Origin: Actinoplanes subtropicus
GTDB lineage: Bacteria; Actinomycetota; Actinomycetes; Mycobacteriales; Micromonosporaceae
Direction of reading: 5' to 3'
DNA length: 64,000 bases
NCBI RefSeq assembly: GCF_000721705.1
Contig: NZ_JOJL01000007.1
Coordinates: forward strand, 391,439 to 455,438
The notes under the pieces are model-generated. The model was not told where the DNA came from. It made no database searches and saw only the letters and a list, made by a program, of their open reading frames with translations. A program made the translations under genes and the position numbers. Of this stretch, positions 8,503 to 16,863 are shown piece by piece; the first letter of the stretch is position 1; every line of letters begins with the position of its first letter.

Positions 8503-9177
8503 TCAGCGGCCGCGGGCGTTGCGGATGGTGACCGCCGCGTTGAGGTTGTGCCAGCGGGCGAACTGCTCGAGGTCGGACGGGTTCACCCGCTCCTGGCGGA
8601 GCCGCTGCAGCAACTCGTCGTGTTCATCGACGGCGCTGGCCAGCCGTTTCGCCGGGTAGAGCGAGACCAGCACGCGGGACGCGTCGATCCGGTCCCAGAC
8701 CTGGTCCAAGGCGTCGACGAGGTACGTGTTGGCGGCGCGCGAATAGATGAGCCGGTGGAAACGGCGGTGCAGCGCCATGACCGCCTCGTTGTCGATGCCG
8801 CCGGTCAGCTGGCGACGCAGCGCCGCGTTGATCTGCTCGGCCTCGGCGAGGATCTCCGGCGTCAGCATCGGCTGGGCCTGGCGCACCGCATACCCGTCGA
8901 GCAGCGCGAGCATCTCGACGAGTTCCTCCCAGGCGTCGTCGGTGAGGGTGGCCACGCGGGCGCCGACATTGCGCTCGAAGGTGACCAGCCCCTCGGCCTC
9001 GAGCCGGCGGATGGCCTCCCGGATCGGGACGGGGCTGACCTCCAGATCGCGGGCGAGGCCGGAGAGCACCAGCCGGTAGCCCGGCCCGTACCGCCCTTCG
9101 AGGATGCGTTGCCGCAGCGTGCGATACGCGGCCTCGTGCTTGGAGAGGTCACCCGCCGGCACGCGTGGTGGGGCCAT
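8503..9177 (-). CDS. GntR-family regulator with FCD domain (FadR subfamily)
   Basis: A 224-residue protein. The winged helix (about 10-75) contains LEVSPVPIREAIRRLEAEGLV, typical of FadR-type GntR. The all-helical FCD domain (about 85-215) has RRFHRLIYSRAANTYL and an EHDELL metal/ligand region. The ATG at 9177 has GAGGAG 7 bp upstream; the frame stays open 50 codons further, but that extension encodes the operator repeats and is not protein-like. The gene is convergent with the E2 gene. Two identical palindromes lie just upstream, which suggests autoregulation. Confidence 0.9.
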   Translation of the reverse strand: MAPPRVPAGDLSKHEAAYRTLRQRILEGRYGPGYRLVLSGLARDLEVSPVPIREAIRRLEAEGLVTFERNVGARVATLTDDAWEELVEMLALLDGYAVRQAQPMLTPEILAEAEQINAALRRQLTGGIDNEAVMALHRRFHRLIYSRAANTYLVDALDQVWDRIDASRVLVSLYPAKRLASAVDEHDELLQRLRQERVNPSDLEQFARWHNLNAAVTIRNARGR

Positions 9178-9207
9178 GCGACGACTCCTCTGGACGGGCT
9201 CGAAGAC

Positions 9208-9235
9208 ATCGTATACGATCCGATCGTATACGATC
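9208..9235. promoter_or_regulatory. Doubled GntR operator
   Basis: Two exact copies of the palindrome ATCGTATACGAT (9208-9219 and 9223-9234), the second extendable to GATCGTATACGATC, with centres 15 bp apart. They lie 31 bp upstream of the GntR start. They are AT-rich in an otherwise very GC-rich region and are the natural candidate for the GntR-family binding site. Confidence 0.75.
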
Positions 9236-9317
9236 CAGGCCGTGCCGCGGGGGTGCGTGGCCTGGATCGTGTCCGATCCGGCGCCGCCGTCACGGCCGGA
9301 CGTATAGCCTTTTTGGT

Positions 9318-10130
9318 GTGGTTGCACCGGTTTGCGTCGTCGTGCCGGCGTACAGGGCGGAGCGCTTCATCCGCAGCACGGTGGAGAGCGTGCTCGCCCA
9401 GACCTTCGGCGACTTCGAGCTGGTGGTTCTGGAGAACGGCGTCACCGACGACACCGCCGCGATCATCGGCGGCCTGGCCGACCCGCGGATCCGGCTGGAG
9501 CGCAACGAGACCGTCCTGCCGATGACCAAGAACTGGAACCGGGCCGTCGAGCTGAGCCGCTCGCCGCTGGTCAAGCTGCTGTGCGCGGACGACGTGATCT
9601 ACCCACGCTGCCTGGAGACCCAGGTCGCGGCGATGCGGGTCCGGCGGTCGGCGGCGCTGGTGGCCTGCCGCCGCGACCTGATCGACGTCGACGGCGCCAC
9701 GGTCAGCGCCGCCGGCTGCCTGCGCGGGCTGCTCGGCCGGCACACCCGCGAGCAGGTGGCCCGGGCGATCGTCCGGCACGGCGGCAACCCGATCGGCGAG
9801 CCCGGCTCGGTGCTGTTCCGGCGCGAGGCGTTCGACGCGGCCGGCGGCTTCTCCGCCGACCAGCCGCTGCTGATGGACCTGGATATGTGGGTACGCCTGC
9901 TGGACCACGGCGACCTCATCGGACAGGTCGACAGCCTCGCCGCGTTCCGCCTGCACGACACGTCGACCACCAGCCGGGTCGCGATCGAGCAGAAGGCCGC
10001 CCAGGCCACCCTGATCCGCGACGTGGTGGCCCGGAACCCGGTCCCGATCGCCGACCGGGTGATCGGCGTCGCGGCGGGCCACCTGGGCCGGCTCTGGTGG
10101 AACCATTTGCAGGCCAAGGCCGGCACCTGA
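9318..10130 (+). CDS. Family 2 glycosyltransferase
   Basis: A 270-residue protein with an N-terminal GT-A fold: VVVPAYRAERFIRSTVESVLAQTF (residues about 7-30), then KLLCADDVIYPRCLE with the metal-binding DD, and a C-terminal FRREAFDAAGGFS acceptor-side block. The GTG start has no Shine-Dalgarno, and a TATAGC box lies 10-15 bp before it, so a leaderless mRNA is likely. It is divergent from the GntR gene with the doubled operator between them and may be co-regulated. The sugar donor and acceptor cannot be told from sequence. Confidence 0.88.
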   Translation: MVAPVCVVVPAYRAERFIRSTVESVLAQTFGDFELVVLENGVTDDTAAIIGGLADPRIRLERNETVLPMTKNWNRAVELSRSPLVKLLCADDVIYPRCLETQVAAMRVRRSAALVACRRDLIDVDGATVSAAGCLRGLLGRHTREQVARAIVRHGGNPIGEPGSVLFRREAFDAAGGFSADQPLLMDLDMWVRLLDHGDLIGQVDSLAAFRLHDTSTTSRVAIEQKAAQATLIRDVVARNPVPIADRVIGVAAGHLGRLWWNHLQAKAGT

Positions 10131-10132
10131 CC

Positions 10133-10398
10133 GCGGCGGCCATCGCCCCGTCGTCCCGGTCGTCGAAGGCCGCAGTCCCGGCCCGGAACAGCGGATCGTC
10201 CTTCTCGGCGTCGGCCGTCGAGACGACGAACAGGTCGTATTCCAAACCTAATTTCGTACGCACCTGGCCGCCCTCGCCCTTGGCCACGTCCACGTAGACA
10301 GTCGAGCTGAAACCGTGCGCGGCGGCCGGTGCGGCGCCGAACAACAAGGCGCCGAGAAGGGCGGCGAGCAGAACCGCGGAGCGGATCGGGCGACACAT
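10133..10398 (-). pseudogene. Truncated N-terminal fragment of a HupE/UreJ-like membrane protein
   Basis: A start ATG at 10398 opens a clear signal peptide (SAVLLAALLGALLFGAAPAAAHG) followed by FSSTVYVDVAKG and LGLEYDLFVVSTADAEKDDPLF. This pattern matches the exported N-terminus of actinobacterial HupE/UreJ-family proteins. Similarity stops after about 88 residues at the 3' end of the glycosyltransferase gene; the frame continues antisense to that gene as noise. The membrane domain is missing. The family call is from memory and should be searched. Confidence 0.5.
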
Positions 10399-10422
10399 GC
10401 GACAGCACGCTGCACGGCACGG

Positions 10423-10677
10423 GTGAACATCAGTCGGACCACGGGCCACCTCGGGCAGCAGTTCCTGGTGGTGGGCGCGGAGGTCGCCGAGCCGACCGCG
10501 AACCTCACCGCCGCCGACTGGTCCGGCGCGTCGTTCCGCGGCGAGGGGCTCGGGGCCTCGTCCACGTACGACCCGGGCACGTTCACCGCCGAGCGGTGCG
10601 GTGCCGCCATCCGCGCCGGGGTGGCGGCCGTGCTGCACAACCTGACCGGCATCGTGCTCTGGCTCGACACGGTCTAA
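10423..10677 (+). CDS. Hypothetical 84-residue protein or gene relic
   Basis: A GTG-initiated frame of 84 codons with protein-like composition (GHLGQQFLVVGAEVAEP, YDPGTFTAERCGAAIRAG, LHNLTGIVLWLDTV). There is no clear ribosome site. It starts in the 5' leader of the HupE-like fragment and its stop overlaps the sigma-factor stop. I do not recognise the family. It may be the displaced end of a larger deleted gene rather than a functional gene. Confidence 0.35.
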   Translation: MNISRTTGHLGQQFLVVGAEVAEPTANLTAADWSGASFRGEGLGASSTYDPGTFTAERCGAAIRAGVAAVLHNLTGIVLWLDTV

Positions 10678-11909
10678 TCCAGCGCATCCGCGCGGCCGGT
10701 CAGGTATCGCCGCTCGGGGAGGCTGGCGGTGCGCCGGGCGGCCTCGCGGTAGTCGGCGGCGGCGCCGGCCCGGTCGCCGGCCAGCTGGCGAAGGTGCGCC
10801 CGGGTCGCCAGGAGCCGGTGGTGGCGGGCCATCCGGCCGTCCGCCTTCAGGACGGCGACCAGGGCAAGGCCGGCCTCGGGACCGTGCACCATCGCAGTGG
10901 CCACGGCCCGGTTCAGCGTCGTCATCGGGTTCGGCGCGACGCTCTCCAGCACCTCGTACAGGCCGAGGATCTGCGGCCAGTCGGTCTCGTCCATGGTGGA
11001 CGCCTCGTCGTGCACGGCCGCGATCGCCGCCTGCAGCTGGTAGGGGCCGACGTCGCCGCGGGGCAGCGCCGCGGAGACCAGGGCGATGCCCTCGGCGATC
11101 AGGGACGGCGTCCAGCGGGCGCGGTCCTGCTCGGCCAGCGGCACCAGTGCCCCGTCCGGCCCGGTGCGGGCCGGGCGTCGCGCCTCGGTGAGCAGCATCA
11201 GGGCCAGCAGGCCAGAGGTCTCGGCGTCCTCGGGCACCAGCCGGCACAGCAGGCGGGCCAGCCGGATCGCCTCGCCGGACAGGCTCGGGCCGGTCAGCTG
11301 CTCGCCCGAGGAGGCGGTGTAGCCCTCGTTGAAGATCAGGTAGAGGACGTGCTGGACCGCGCGCAGCCGCTCACCGGCCTCGCCGGGTGGCAGGCCGAAC
11401 CCGAGGCCGCCGGCCTTGATGGTCGCCTTCGCCCGGCTGATCCGCTGCGCCATGGTGGCCTCGGGCACCAGGAAGGCCGCCGCGATCTGCGCCGTGGTCA
11501 GGCCGCCCACGGCCCGCAGCGTGAGCGCGATCTGGCTGGGCACCGACAGCGCCGGGTGGCAGCACAGGAACAGCATCTCGAGCGAATCGTCGCGGTCCGC
11601 GTCGGCGCCGCCGTCGGCCGGGCCGGCCAGCAGCTCGGACTGCGGCGTCGCGGCGAAGACCGCCTCCTCGCGCAGCCGGCGCGAGTCCTCCTGGCGTAGC
11701 TGGTCGATCAGCACCCGCGAGGCGACCGTCACCAGCCAGCCGCGCGGGTTGTCCGGAATCCCGTCGGCCGGCCAGCGGCGGGCGGCCCGCAGCAGCGCCT
11801 CCTGGGTGGCGTCCTCGCACGCGTCGAACCGGCCGTAGCGGCGGGTGAGCGCGCCGAGGACCTGCGGCGCCAGCTCGCGCAGCAGGTCCTCGATCGGTGG
11901 CGTGCTCAC
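10674..11909 (-). CDS. ECF sigma factor with DUF6596 C-terminal extension (ECF42-like)
   Basis: A 411-residue protein. Sigma2 (about 10-80) has DACEDATQEALLRAARRWP. Sigma4 (about 115-165) has TAQIAAAFLVPEATMAQRISRAKATI. A long helical extension (about 170-405) with LYLIFNEGYTASSGEQL and LNRAVATAMVHGPEAGLAL matches the TPR-like domain of ECF42 sigma factors. The GTG start overlaps the stop of the YCII gene (GTGA), the conserved ECF42 gene pair. The C-terminal domain is thought to control activity instead of an anti-sigma factor. Targets usually include the YCII gene itself. Confidence 0.9.
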   Translation of the reverse strand: MSTPPIEDLLRELAPQVLGALTRRYGRFDACEDATQEALLRAARRWPADGIPDNPRGWLVTVASRVLIDQLRQEDSRRLREEAVFAATPQSELLAGPADGGADADRDDSLEMLFLCCHPALSVPSQIALTLRAVGGLTTAQIAAAFLVPEATMAQRISRAKATIKAGGLGFGLPPGEAGERLRAVQHVLYLIFNEGYTASSGEQLTGPSLSGEAIRLARLLCRLVPEDAETSGLLALMLLTEARRPARTGPDGALVPLAEQDRARWTPSLIAEGIALVSAALPRGDVGPYQLQAAIAAVHDEASTMDETDWPQILGLYEVLESVAPNPMTTLNRAVATAMVHGPEAGLALVAVLKADGRMARHHRLLATRAHLRQLAGDRAGAAADYREAARRTASLPERRYLTGRADALD

Positions 11910-12268
11910 ATGTCGGGCGCGAACTCGTGCAGGACCGGCCAGACCTCGGTCGGGTTGATGTCCGCCCACGGCATCTCGGCGGCGAGCTCGTACGCCCGCT
12001 CCTCGCTCTCGACGTCGATGAAGCAGAACGAGGCCATGTACTCCTTGGTCTCCAGGTACGGTCCGTCGCTGACCACCGGGGCGCCGTCCTTGCGGGTGAC
12101 CTGCTTCGCGGCGACGGCGTCGGCCAGCCCGTACGCGGCGAGCAGCTCGCCGGTCGCGGCGTACTTCCTGTTGTAGGCGTCCTGCTTGGCGATCTCGCTC
12201 GGCCAGTCCTCGGGCTTGATGGACGACCACTTCTCCTGGTTGCCGTAGATCATCAGAAGGTATTTCAC
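11906..12268 (-). CDS. YCII-related (DGPF-type) small protein
   Basis: A 120-residue YCII-domain protein: MKYLLMIYGNQEKW start, DGPYLETKEYMASFCFIDVES core, and the acidic end PTEVWPVLHEF. Proteins of this type accompany ECF42-like sigma factors. Their biochemical role is unknown, though the fold is ferredoxin-like with a conserved His/Asp region. It is translationally coupled to the sigma gene and probably first in that operon, reading from a divergent promoter region (12269-12409). Confidence 0.88.
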   Translation of the reverse strand: MKYLLMIYGNQEKWSSIKPEDWPSEIAKQDAYNRKYAATGELLAAYGLADAVAAKQVTRKDGAPVVSDGPYLETKEYMASFCFIDVESEERAYELAAEMPWADINPTEVWPVLHEFAPDM

Positions 12269-12305
12269 CGTGGGTTCCTCTCGGTCGACGTGCTCTCACG
12301 AGAGA

Positions 12306-12366
12306 GACGAAGCCGCCACCGGCCCGCTCGACATGGCGATGTCGAGGACCCCGGGCCGGCTTCGTC
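12306..12366. other. Long multi-stem hairpin in the divergent promoter region
   Basis: Three nested inverted repeats: outer GACGAAGCC/GGCTTCGTC (12306-12314, 12358-12366), middle GGCCCG/CGGGCC (12321-12326, 12352-12357), and inner CGACAT/ATGTCG around a GGCG loop (12329-12344). Together they form an extended stem-loop of about 60 nt. It lies in both 5' leaders or between the two promoters and could act as a structured leader or cruciform. Confidence 0.5.
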
Positions 12367-12409
12367 GTCCCGTACGGAAGACACGATCCGAGTATCCGGG
12401 AGGAACCTC

Positions 12410-12844
12410 ATGTCCACTGCGATCGCGGCCCCGCCGCTGCTGGCGCGCCGCCCCGTCTGGCTGGTCAACTACCTCGCCGCGCTGGCCGCCGGCGTGGTCG
12501 TCGAGGTGTGGGGGCTGATCTGGCGCGCCGCCGGCGTGCCGATGCGGGCCGCCGGCCTGGGCTCGGAGCACGCGACGGCGATCACCGTCGGGATGTTCGC
12601 GATGGGGACGATGGTCGTGACGTTCTGGTTCACCTTCGTGCTCGTGCTGATCGCCCGGTTCGCCCGCGACCCGCGGCGGGTCTACCTGCGTACGACGCTG
12701 CCGCTGCTCGTGCTCTCGCTCGCGGCGCCGATCCTGGCGGCGGACACCGCGACCGCCACCAAGATTGTGCTCGCCGCCGCCCACCTGATCGCCGGCGCGA
12801 TCATCATCCCGGTCGTCGCCCGGCGGCTCCGGGTCCCCCGTTAG
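12410..12844 (+). CDS. DUF6069-like four-helix membrane protein
   Basis: A 144-residue hydrophobic protein with four predicted membrane helices (about 15-37, 52-76, 90-110, 115-136) and a basic C-terminus. The layout resembles the DUF6069 family of small actinobacterial integral membrane proteins, function unknown. The ATG at 12410 has GGGAGGA 6 bp upstream. It is divergent from the YCII-ECF pair, and its stop overlaps the end of the FtsX-type permease gene. Confidence 0.75.
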   Translation: MSTAIAAPPLLARRPVWLVNYLAALAAGVVVEVWGLIWRAAGVPMRAAGLGSEHATAITVGMFAMGTMVVTFWFTFVLVLIARFARDPRRVYLRTTLPLLVLSLAAPILAADTATATKIVLAAAHLIAGAIIIPVVARRLRVPR

Positions 12845-15261
12845 AGCGGCGTACGGGCGATCGCCGACGGTGCCCGCCCGCCGAGCAGCCCGCCGCCCAG
12901 GGCCGCGACCAGCGGCAGCCCGATGACCAGGCCGACCAGGTTCGCCAGCGGAACCTGGCCGAGCCAGTGCAGTTGGTGGAGGTGCCAGGCGATCTGGGCC
13001 GCGTAGGCGCCCGCGACGCCGAGCAGCGCGCCGAGGCCGCCGAGCGCCGCCGCCGTCGCGGCGGCCAGGATCCGGCGGGTGCCGCCGCCGGCGCCGTTCG
13101 CGGTGAGCGTCCGCAGATCGCCGGCACCCTCGCCGCGGATCAGGCCCACCGTCATGGCCAGGACACCGAGCGCCACCGCCACCCCGATCCCGGTCGCGAT
13201 CGCCCGTACCCGAGCCATGTCGGCCAGCACCGGGCGGGTCTCCACGCTCAGGCCGGCGGCGATCGCGGTGGTGGTCGCCTTGTCCACCTGGTCGGGGGTC
13301 AGCGCGGCCGGCGCCTGCACCAGCCACCCGACGGCCGTCCGGGTGAGCCCGAGACTCCGCATCCCGCGGTCGGTCAGCAGCACGATCGGCTCGGAGGTGT
13401 ATACCGGCAGCGTGACCCGCTGGATGACCGGCTGCCACTTGTGCGGCCGCTCGGCGCCGGTCAGCAAGTCGTAGCGGGACAGGTCGGTCCGCGCGGTGAG
13501 CACGTCGGCCGAGGGGTCGACGCTGGCCGGGTCGATGCCGTACCGCTGGAGCAGGGCCGGCGTGGCGACCAGCAGCGGAATCATCGTGTCCCCGCGGTAA
13601 CTCGTGTGGCCAGCGCTCGGCTCCGGGATGCCCAGCACCGCGACCGGCCTGCCGTTGACCCCGCTCGCACCGCCCATCGGCTGGGCCTTCGGGTCGAGCG
13701 CCCCGACCAGCGGCAGCGTCCAGCTCGCGGGCAGCCCGTCGGCGACCGACTGGACGCCGGCCTGGGTGTTCCGCAGGTCCTCGGCCGACAGGGTGGGCAC
13801 CGGCCCGGAGATCCGCTCCGGCGAGAGCCAGACGATGAGCTGGTCGGGCGGCAGATTGCCGCCGATGGGCGGTGCCTCGCCGGCGGCCTGGGCCGCGCCG
13901 GCGCCGATCACCACAGCCGCCGCGATACCGGTGCCCAGCGAGATCGCGGCGAGCGCGGCGCCCGAGCGGGCCCGATAACGGGCCAGGTCGCGCAGCGCGA
14001 GCCGGGGCCCGACCGGGCAGATCCGGGCCGCCGCCGCGAGCGCCGCCACCCCGAGCGGGGCGAGCAGCAACATGCCGACCGCGGTGGCGAGGATGCCGGT
14101 GATGATCAGCAGCGGGCGGGTATGTTTCGAGGCGACCAGCAGGGCCAGGCCGGCGGCGGTCAGCACCACGCCCGCCAGGGCGAAGCGGTGCGCCGGCCGG
14201 GGTCGCGGCGGCCGGTCGGAGAGCGCCGTCACGATCGGCACCCGGGCCACGCCGCGGGCCGGCCACCAGGCGGCCAGCACCGCGGTGAGGAACGCCAGCA
14301 GCAGGGCGATCGCCACCTCGGGCCAGGGCACGTCGAACCGGTCGATACGGTGCTCGACCAGGCGCTCGAGCCGGGTGGCGCCGGCGAACCAGACCAGGAG
14401 GCCGAGCACACCGCCGACCGTCGCGGCGACCATCCCGACCAGGGCACCGTTGGCCTGGGTGACCAGGCGCAAGTGGCGCTGCCGGGCGCCGACCGCGCCG
14501 AGCATGCCGAGCGCGCGCTGGCGGTGCTGCGCGAGCACGGTGAAGCCGGCCGCGGCGAGCAGACCCACGAAGAGCAGGCCGACGGTAGCCAGGATCAGCA
14601 CGGCCTGGGCGCCGGCCGAGGCGTCGCCGGCGTCGCGGAAGTCGACGGCCGAGCCGTCCGGGCGGTGTACCGCCTCGAATTGGGCGCGGGTGGCCTTGAC
14701 CAGGATCTCGACCCGGTCGGCCGAGCCCGGCGAGCCCGGCTGGACCAGGGCGAACGTGTCAAGCAGATCGAGCGGGTTCTCCACCAGGCCGACCACGGTC
14801 CAGGAGTGGCCGGCCGGTTGCCAGACGCTGCCGATGCGCAGGCCGAGCAGGCGGGCGACGCGTGGAGTCAGCGCCACCTCACCCGGGCTCGACGGGTAAC
14901 GGCCATCGGTCAGCCGCAACTTGGGCTTTCCCAGTGGGCCGTCCGGCGCTTGCCCCCGTACGTCAAGCGCCGTTGCCAACCCCCGGACCGTGACCTTCCG
15001 ATGCTCGATGATCTCGGCAGTGGGATAGGACGCCCGCAGGGCGTCGAGGTTCGGAGTGGAACCCGGCAGGCCGACCCGGTAGTCGGCGTTGCCGAAGATC
15101 GCGGCCGGCGACGCGGGCGCGTTCGCCGCCACGCCCAGGCCGAACACGGTCGCCGTCACCGCCAGCGTGAGCAGAGCGAGCACCAGCGCTTGCTGCCGCC
15201 ACTCGCGCCGGAACATCCGCCACGCCCAGCGCACGACCGCGCGCCGGGCCGCCATGGTCAC
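12841..15261 (-). CDS. ABC transporter permease, FtsX/MacB type
   Basis: An 806-residue membrane protein. An N-terminal helix (about 26-48) precedes a large extracytoplasmic region, then three helices (about 255-350) and a second repeat with QRYGIDPASVDPSADVL outside and C-terminal helices. This two-FtsX-domain layout is typical of actinobacterial export or mechanotransmission permeases. The GTG at 15261 overlaps the ATPase stop (GTGA); an ATG at 15255 is an alternative. It works with the ATPase upstream and is probably controlled by the PadR regulator of the same operon. Substrate unknown. Confidence 0.88.
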   Translation of the reverse strand: MTMAARRAVVRWAWRMFRREWRQQALVLALLTLAVTATVFGLGVAANAPASPAAIFGNADYRVGLPGSTPNLDALRASYPTAEIIEHRKVTVRGLATALDVRGQAPDGPLGKPKLRLTDGRYPSSPGEVALTPRVARLLGLRIGSVWQPAGHSWTVVGLVENPLDLLDTFALVQPGSPGSADRVEILVKATRAQFEAVHRPDGSAVDFRDAGDASAGAQAVLILATVGLLFVGLLAAAGFTVLAQHRQRALGMLGAVGARQRHLRLVTQANGALVGMVAATVGGVLGLLVWFAGATRLERLVEHRIDRFDVPWPEVAIALLLAFLTAVLAAWWPARGVARVPIVTALSDRPPRPRPAHRFALAGVVLTAAGLALLVASKHTRPLLIITGILATAVGMLLLAPLGVAALAAAARICPVGPRLALRDLARYRARSGAALAAISLGTGIAAAVVIGAGAAQAAGEAPPIGGNLPPDQLIVWLSPERISGPVPTLSAEDLRNTQAGVQSVADGLPASWTLPLVGALDPKAQPMGGASGVNGRPVAVLGIPEPSAGHTSYRGDTMIPLLVATPALLQRYGIDPASVDPSADVLTARTDLSRYDLLTGAERPHKWQPVIQRVTLPVYTSEPIVLLTDRGMRSLGLTRTAVGWLVQAPAALTPDQVDKATTTAIAAGLSVETRPVLADMARVRAIATGIGVAVALGVLAMTVGLIRGEGAGDLRTLTANGAGGGTRRILAAATAAALGGLGALLGVAGAYAAQIAWHLHQLHWLGQVPLANLVGLVIGLPLVAALGGGLLGGRAPSAIARTPL

Positions 15262-15980
15262 CGCCCCGAGCCCGGCGCGAGAAGGGACTCGGGACCGGGC
15301 GGCGGAGAGGTTCCGTCGGTGACCCGGCCGTCGCGCAGGAAGATCACCCGGTCGGCCCAGGACGCCGACTGCGCGTCGTGCGTCACCACCACCGCGGCCA
15401 CACCCTGCTGGCAGGCCTGCCGGATCAGGCGCATCACCGCCTCGCCGGTCGCCGAGTCGAGCGCGCCGGTCGGCTCGTCGGCCAGCAACAGCCGGCGATC
15501 GCCCACCACCGCCCGGGCGATCGCGACCCGCTGGCGCTCGCCGCCGGAAAGCTGGTCGGGGAAGTGACCGGCCCGGTCGGCCAGGCCGAGACGCTCCAGC
15601 GCGGCCACCCCGGCGGCCCGGGCGCGACGAGCGGCGAGGCCGTCCAGCTCGAGCGGGAGCGACACGTTCTCCACCGCGGTCAGGCCGGGCAGCAGGTTGA
15701 AATCCTGGAAGACGTAGCCGACCGAGCGGCGGCGCAGCCGGGCCAGCTCGTCGCGGGACATCTCCGCAAGCCGGCCCCCGCCGACCAGCACCTCGCCGGA
15801 GGTGGGCGCCTCGAGGCTGCCGGCGATGGTGAGCAGCGAGCTCTTACCGGAGCCGCTCGGGCCCATCACCGCGACCATCTGGCCGGGGTCGACGGCGAGG
15901 TCGACCTCCTGCAGGGCGACGACCTCGGTGGCGCCTTCGCCGTACACCTTGGACACCGCACGCATCTCGAGGACGCTCAT
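15258..15980 (-). CDS. ABC transporter ATP-binding protein (LolD/MacB type)
   Basis: A 240-residue ATPase with Walker A GPSGSGKSS (about 40-48), Q-loop FQDFNLLPGLTAVENV, signature LSGGERQRVAIARA (about 140-153), Walker B LLLADEPTGALD and switch His in VVTHDAQSA. The start overlaps the PadR stop (ATGA), and the stop overlaps the permease start. PadR-ATPase-permease operons often respond to envelope-active compounds. That role is inferred. Confidence 0.92.
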   Translation of the reverse strand: MSVLEMRAVSKVYGEGATEVVALQEVDLAVDPGQMVAVMGPSGSGKSSLLTIAGSLEAPTSGEVLVGGGRLAEMSRDELARLRRRSVGYVFQDFNLLPGLTAVENVSLPLELDGLAARRARAAGVAALERLGLADRAGHFPDQLSGGERQRVAIARAVVGDRRLLLADEPTGALDSATGEAVMRLIRQACQQGVAAVVVTHDAQSASWADRVIFLRDGRVTDGTSPPPGPESLLAPGSGR

Positions 15981-16549
15981 CGCCGGACCCCGATCTTGCG
16001 GCGCAGGGCGACGGCAGGCTTGCCGGCCGGGGCATCGGCGGGCGCCCGGCGGATCCGGCCGTCGGCCGCGTCCAGCCAGCGGATCACCGAGTCGAGCCGG
16101 AACAGCTCGGCGTCGACCACCAGCGCGAGGCTCAGATCGAAGTCGGCCTCGTCGTTCTTGAGCCTGGTCCACTGCTGCATCAGCTCGATCAGAAAGCGCC
16201 GGTGGGCCTGGATGACCTCGTGCACGTCGACGCCGGGCAGCCGGACCGCAACCAGGATCTTGATGACCAGCTCATCCCTGGGCGGCGAGGAGAGGTCGGG
16301 CGGGGTGCGCAGCCACTCGGCCAGCTCGCCCGCGCCGCCCTCGGTGAGATGGAAGCTCTTCTGCGGGCCCTCGGCCGCGCCGTCGGACTCGACCAGGCCG
16401 TCGCGTTCGAGGCGCTGGAGGGTGGTGTAGACCTGCCCGACATTCAGCGGCCAGACCTCGCCGGTACGCGACTCGAACTCCTCGCGCAACTGCAGACCGT
16501 ACTTCGGGCCCTCGGCCAGCAGGGCCAGGAGGGCGTGCCGGATACTCAT
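15977..16549 (-). CDS. PadR-family transcriptional regulator
   Basis: A 190-residue protein. The N-terminal winged helix (residues 1-85) has LLALLAEGPKYGLQLREEFE and the QVYTTLQRLERDGLVE recognition region. A helical C-terminal dimerisation part (about 90-170) is of the Vir-type C-domain class. The start is set at ATG 16549 (MSIRHALL); the open frame upstream is not protein-like. A TATTAT box lies about 8 bp before the ATG, so the transcript may be leaderless. It heads the operon with the ABC transporter and most likely represses it. Confidence 0.9.
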   Translation of the reverse strand: MSIRHALLALLAEGPKYGLQLREEFESRTGEVWPLNVGQVYTTLQRLERDGLVESDGAAEGPQKSFHLTEGGAGELAEWLRTPPDLSSPPRDELVIKILVAVRLPGVDVHEVIQAHRRFLIELMQQWTRLKNDEADFDLSLALVVDAELFRLDSVIRWLDAADGRIRRAPADAPAGKPAVALRRKIGVRR

Positions 16550-16559
16550 ACCGGGGATA

Positions 16560-16570
16560 ATACTGAGTAT
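16560..16570. promoter_or_regulatory. Putative PadR operator
   Basis: ATACTGAGTAT, a perfect 5-bp inverted repeat with a one-base centre, 11 bp upstream of the PadR start and overlapping the candidate -10. Position and symmetry suggest autorepression. Confidence 0.45.
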
Positions 16571-16590
16571 ACAGCCGCCGGTCCAGCCCT

Positions 16591-16668
16591 CGATAGTTTC
16601 AGCGACCAATTGATCTTCCAGATCGGATCTTGGCAAGAAGAAACAGCCGGGCGCGGCTGAAACTATCG
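16591..16668. repeat. 13-bp perfect inverted repeat upstream of the PadR operon
   Basis: CGATAGTTTCAGC (16591-16603) and its exact complement (16656-16668) flank 52 bp. The GTTTCAGC/GCTGAAAC core recurs, closely spaced, in the operator-like repeat at 18014-18033. The stretch 16571-16863 holds no convincing gene; this repeat is the only structure I can see in it. Confidence 0.5.
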
Positions 16669-16863
16669 GAAAGTCATCGGAACTTAGGCGTTGACTCGGC
16701 CCGGAAGGGATACCACGATGAATCTCGCCCGGGCGGCGCGACTGTGGGTGGCCGCGCCGCCCTGGCCAAGAGGGCGGAAATGGTCAACGCGGTCCTGCTG
16801 ACGTTCCTCTCCTCACACTTTCCGACCGGGGCGTGATCGACGTCGTCGTGGTAGATCTGGACG

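Noticed and set aside
7366..9525. Plus-strand frame of about 720 codons across E2 and the GntR gene
   Set aside because: It overlaps E2 out of frame and the GntR gene antisense and shows no domain.
12508..15567. Open frame of about 1000 codons on the plus strand
   Set aside because: It is the antisense of the FtsX-type permease; the minus-strand product has clear membrane helices and operon overlaps, whereas this one is low-complexity.
16630..16836. Small open frame between the PadR gene and the acidic protein
   Set aside because: No ribosome site, composition changes along its length, and it crosses the inverted repeat; no evidence of coding.
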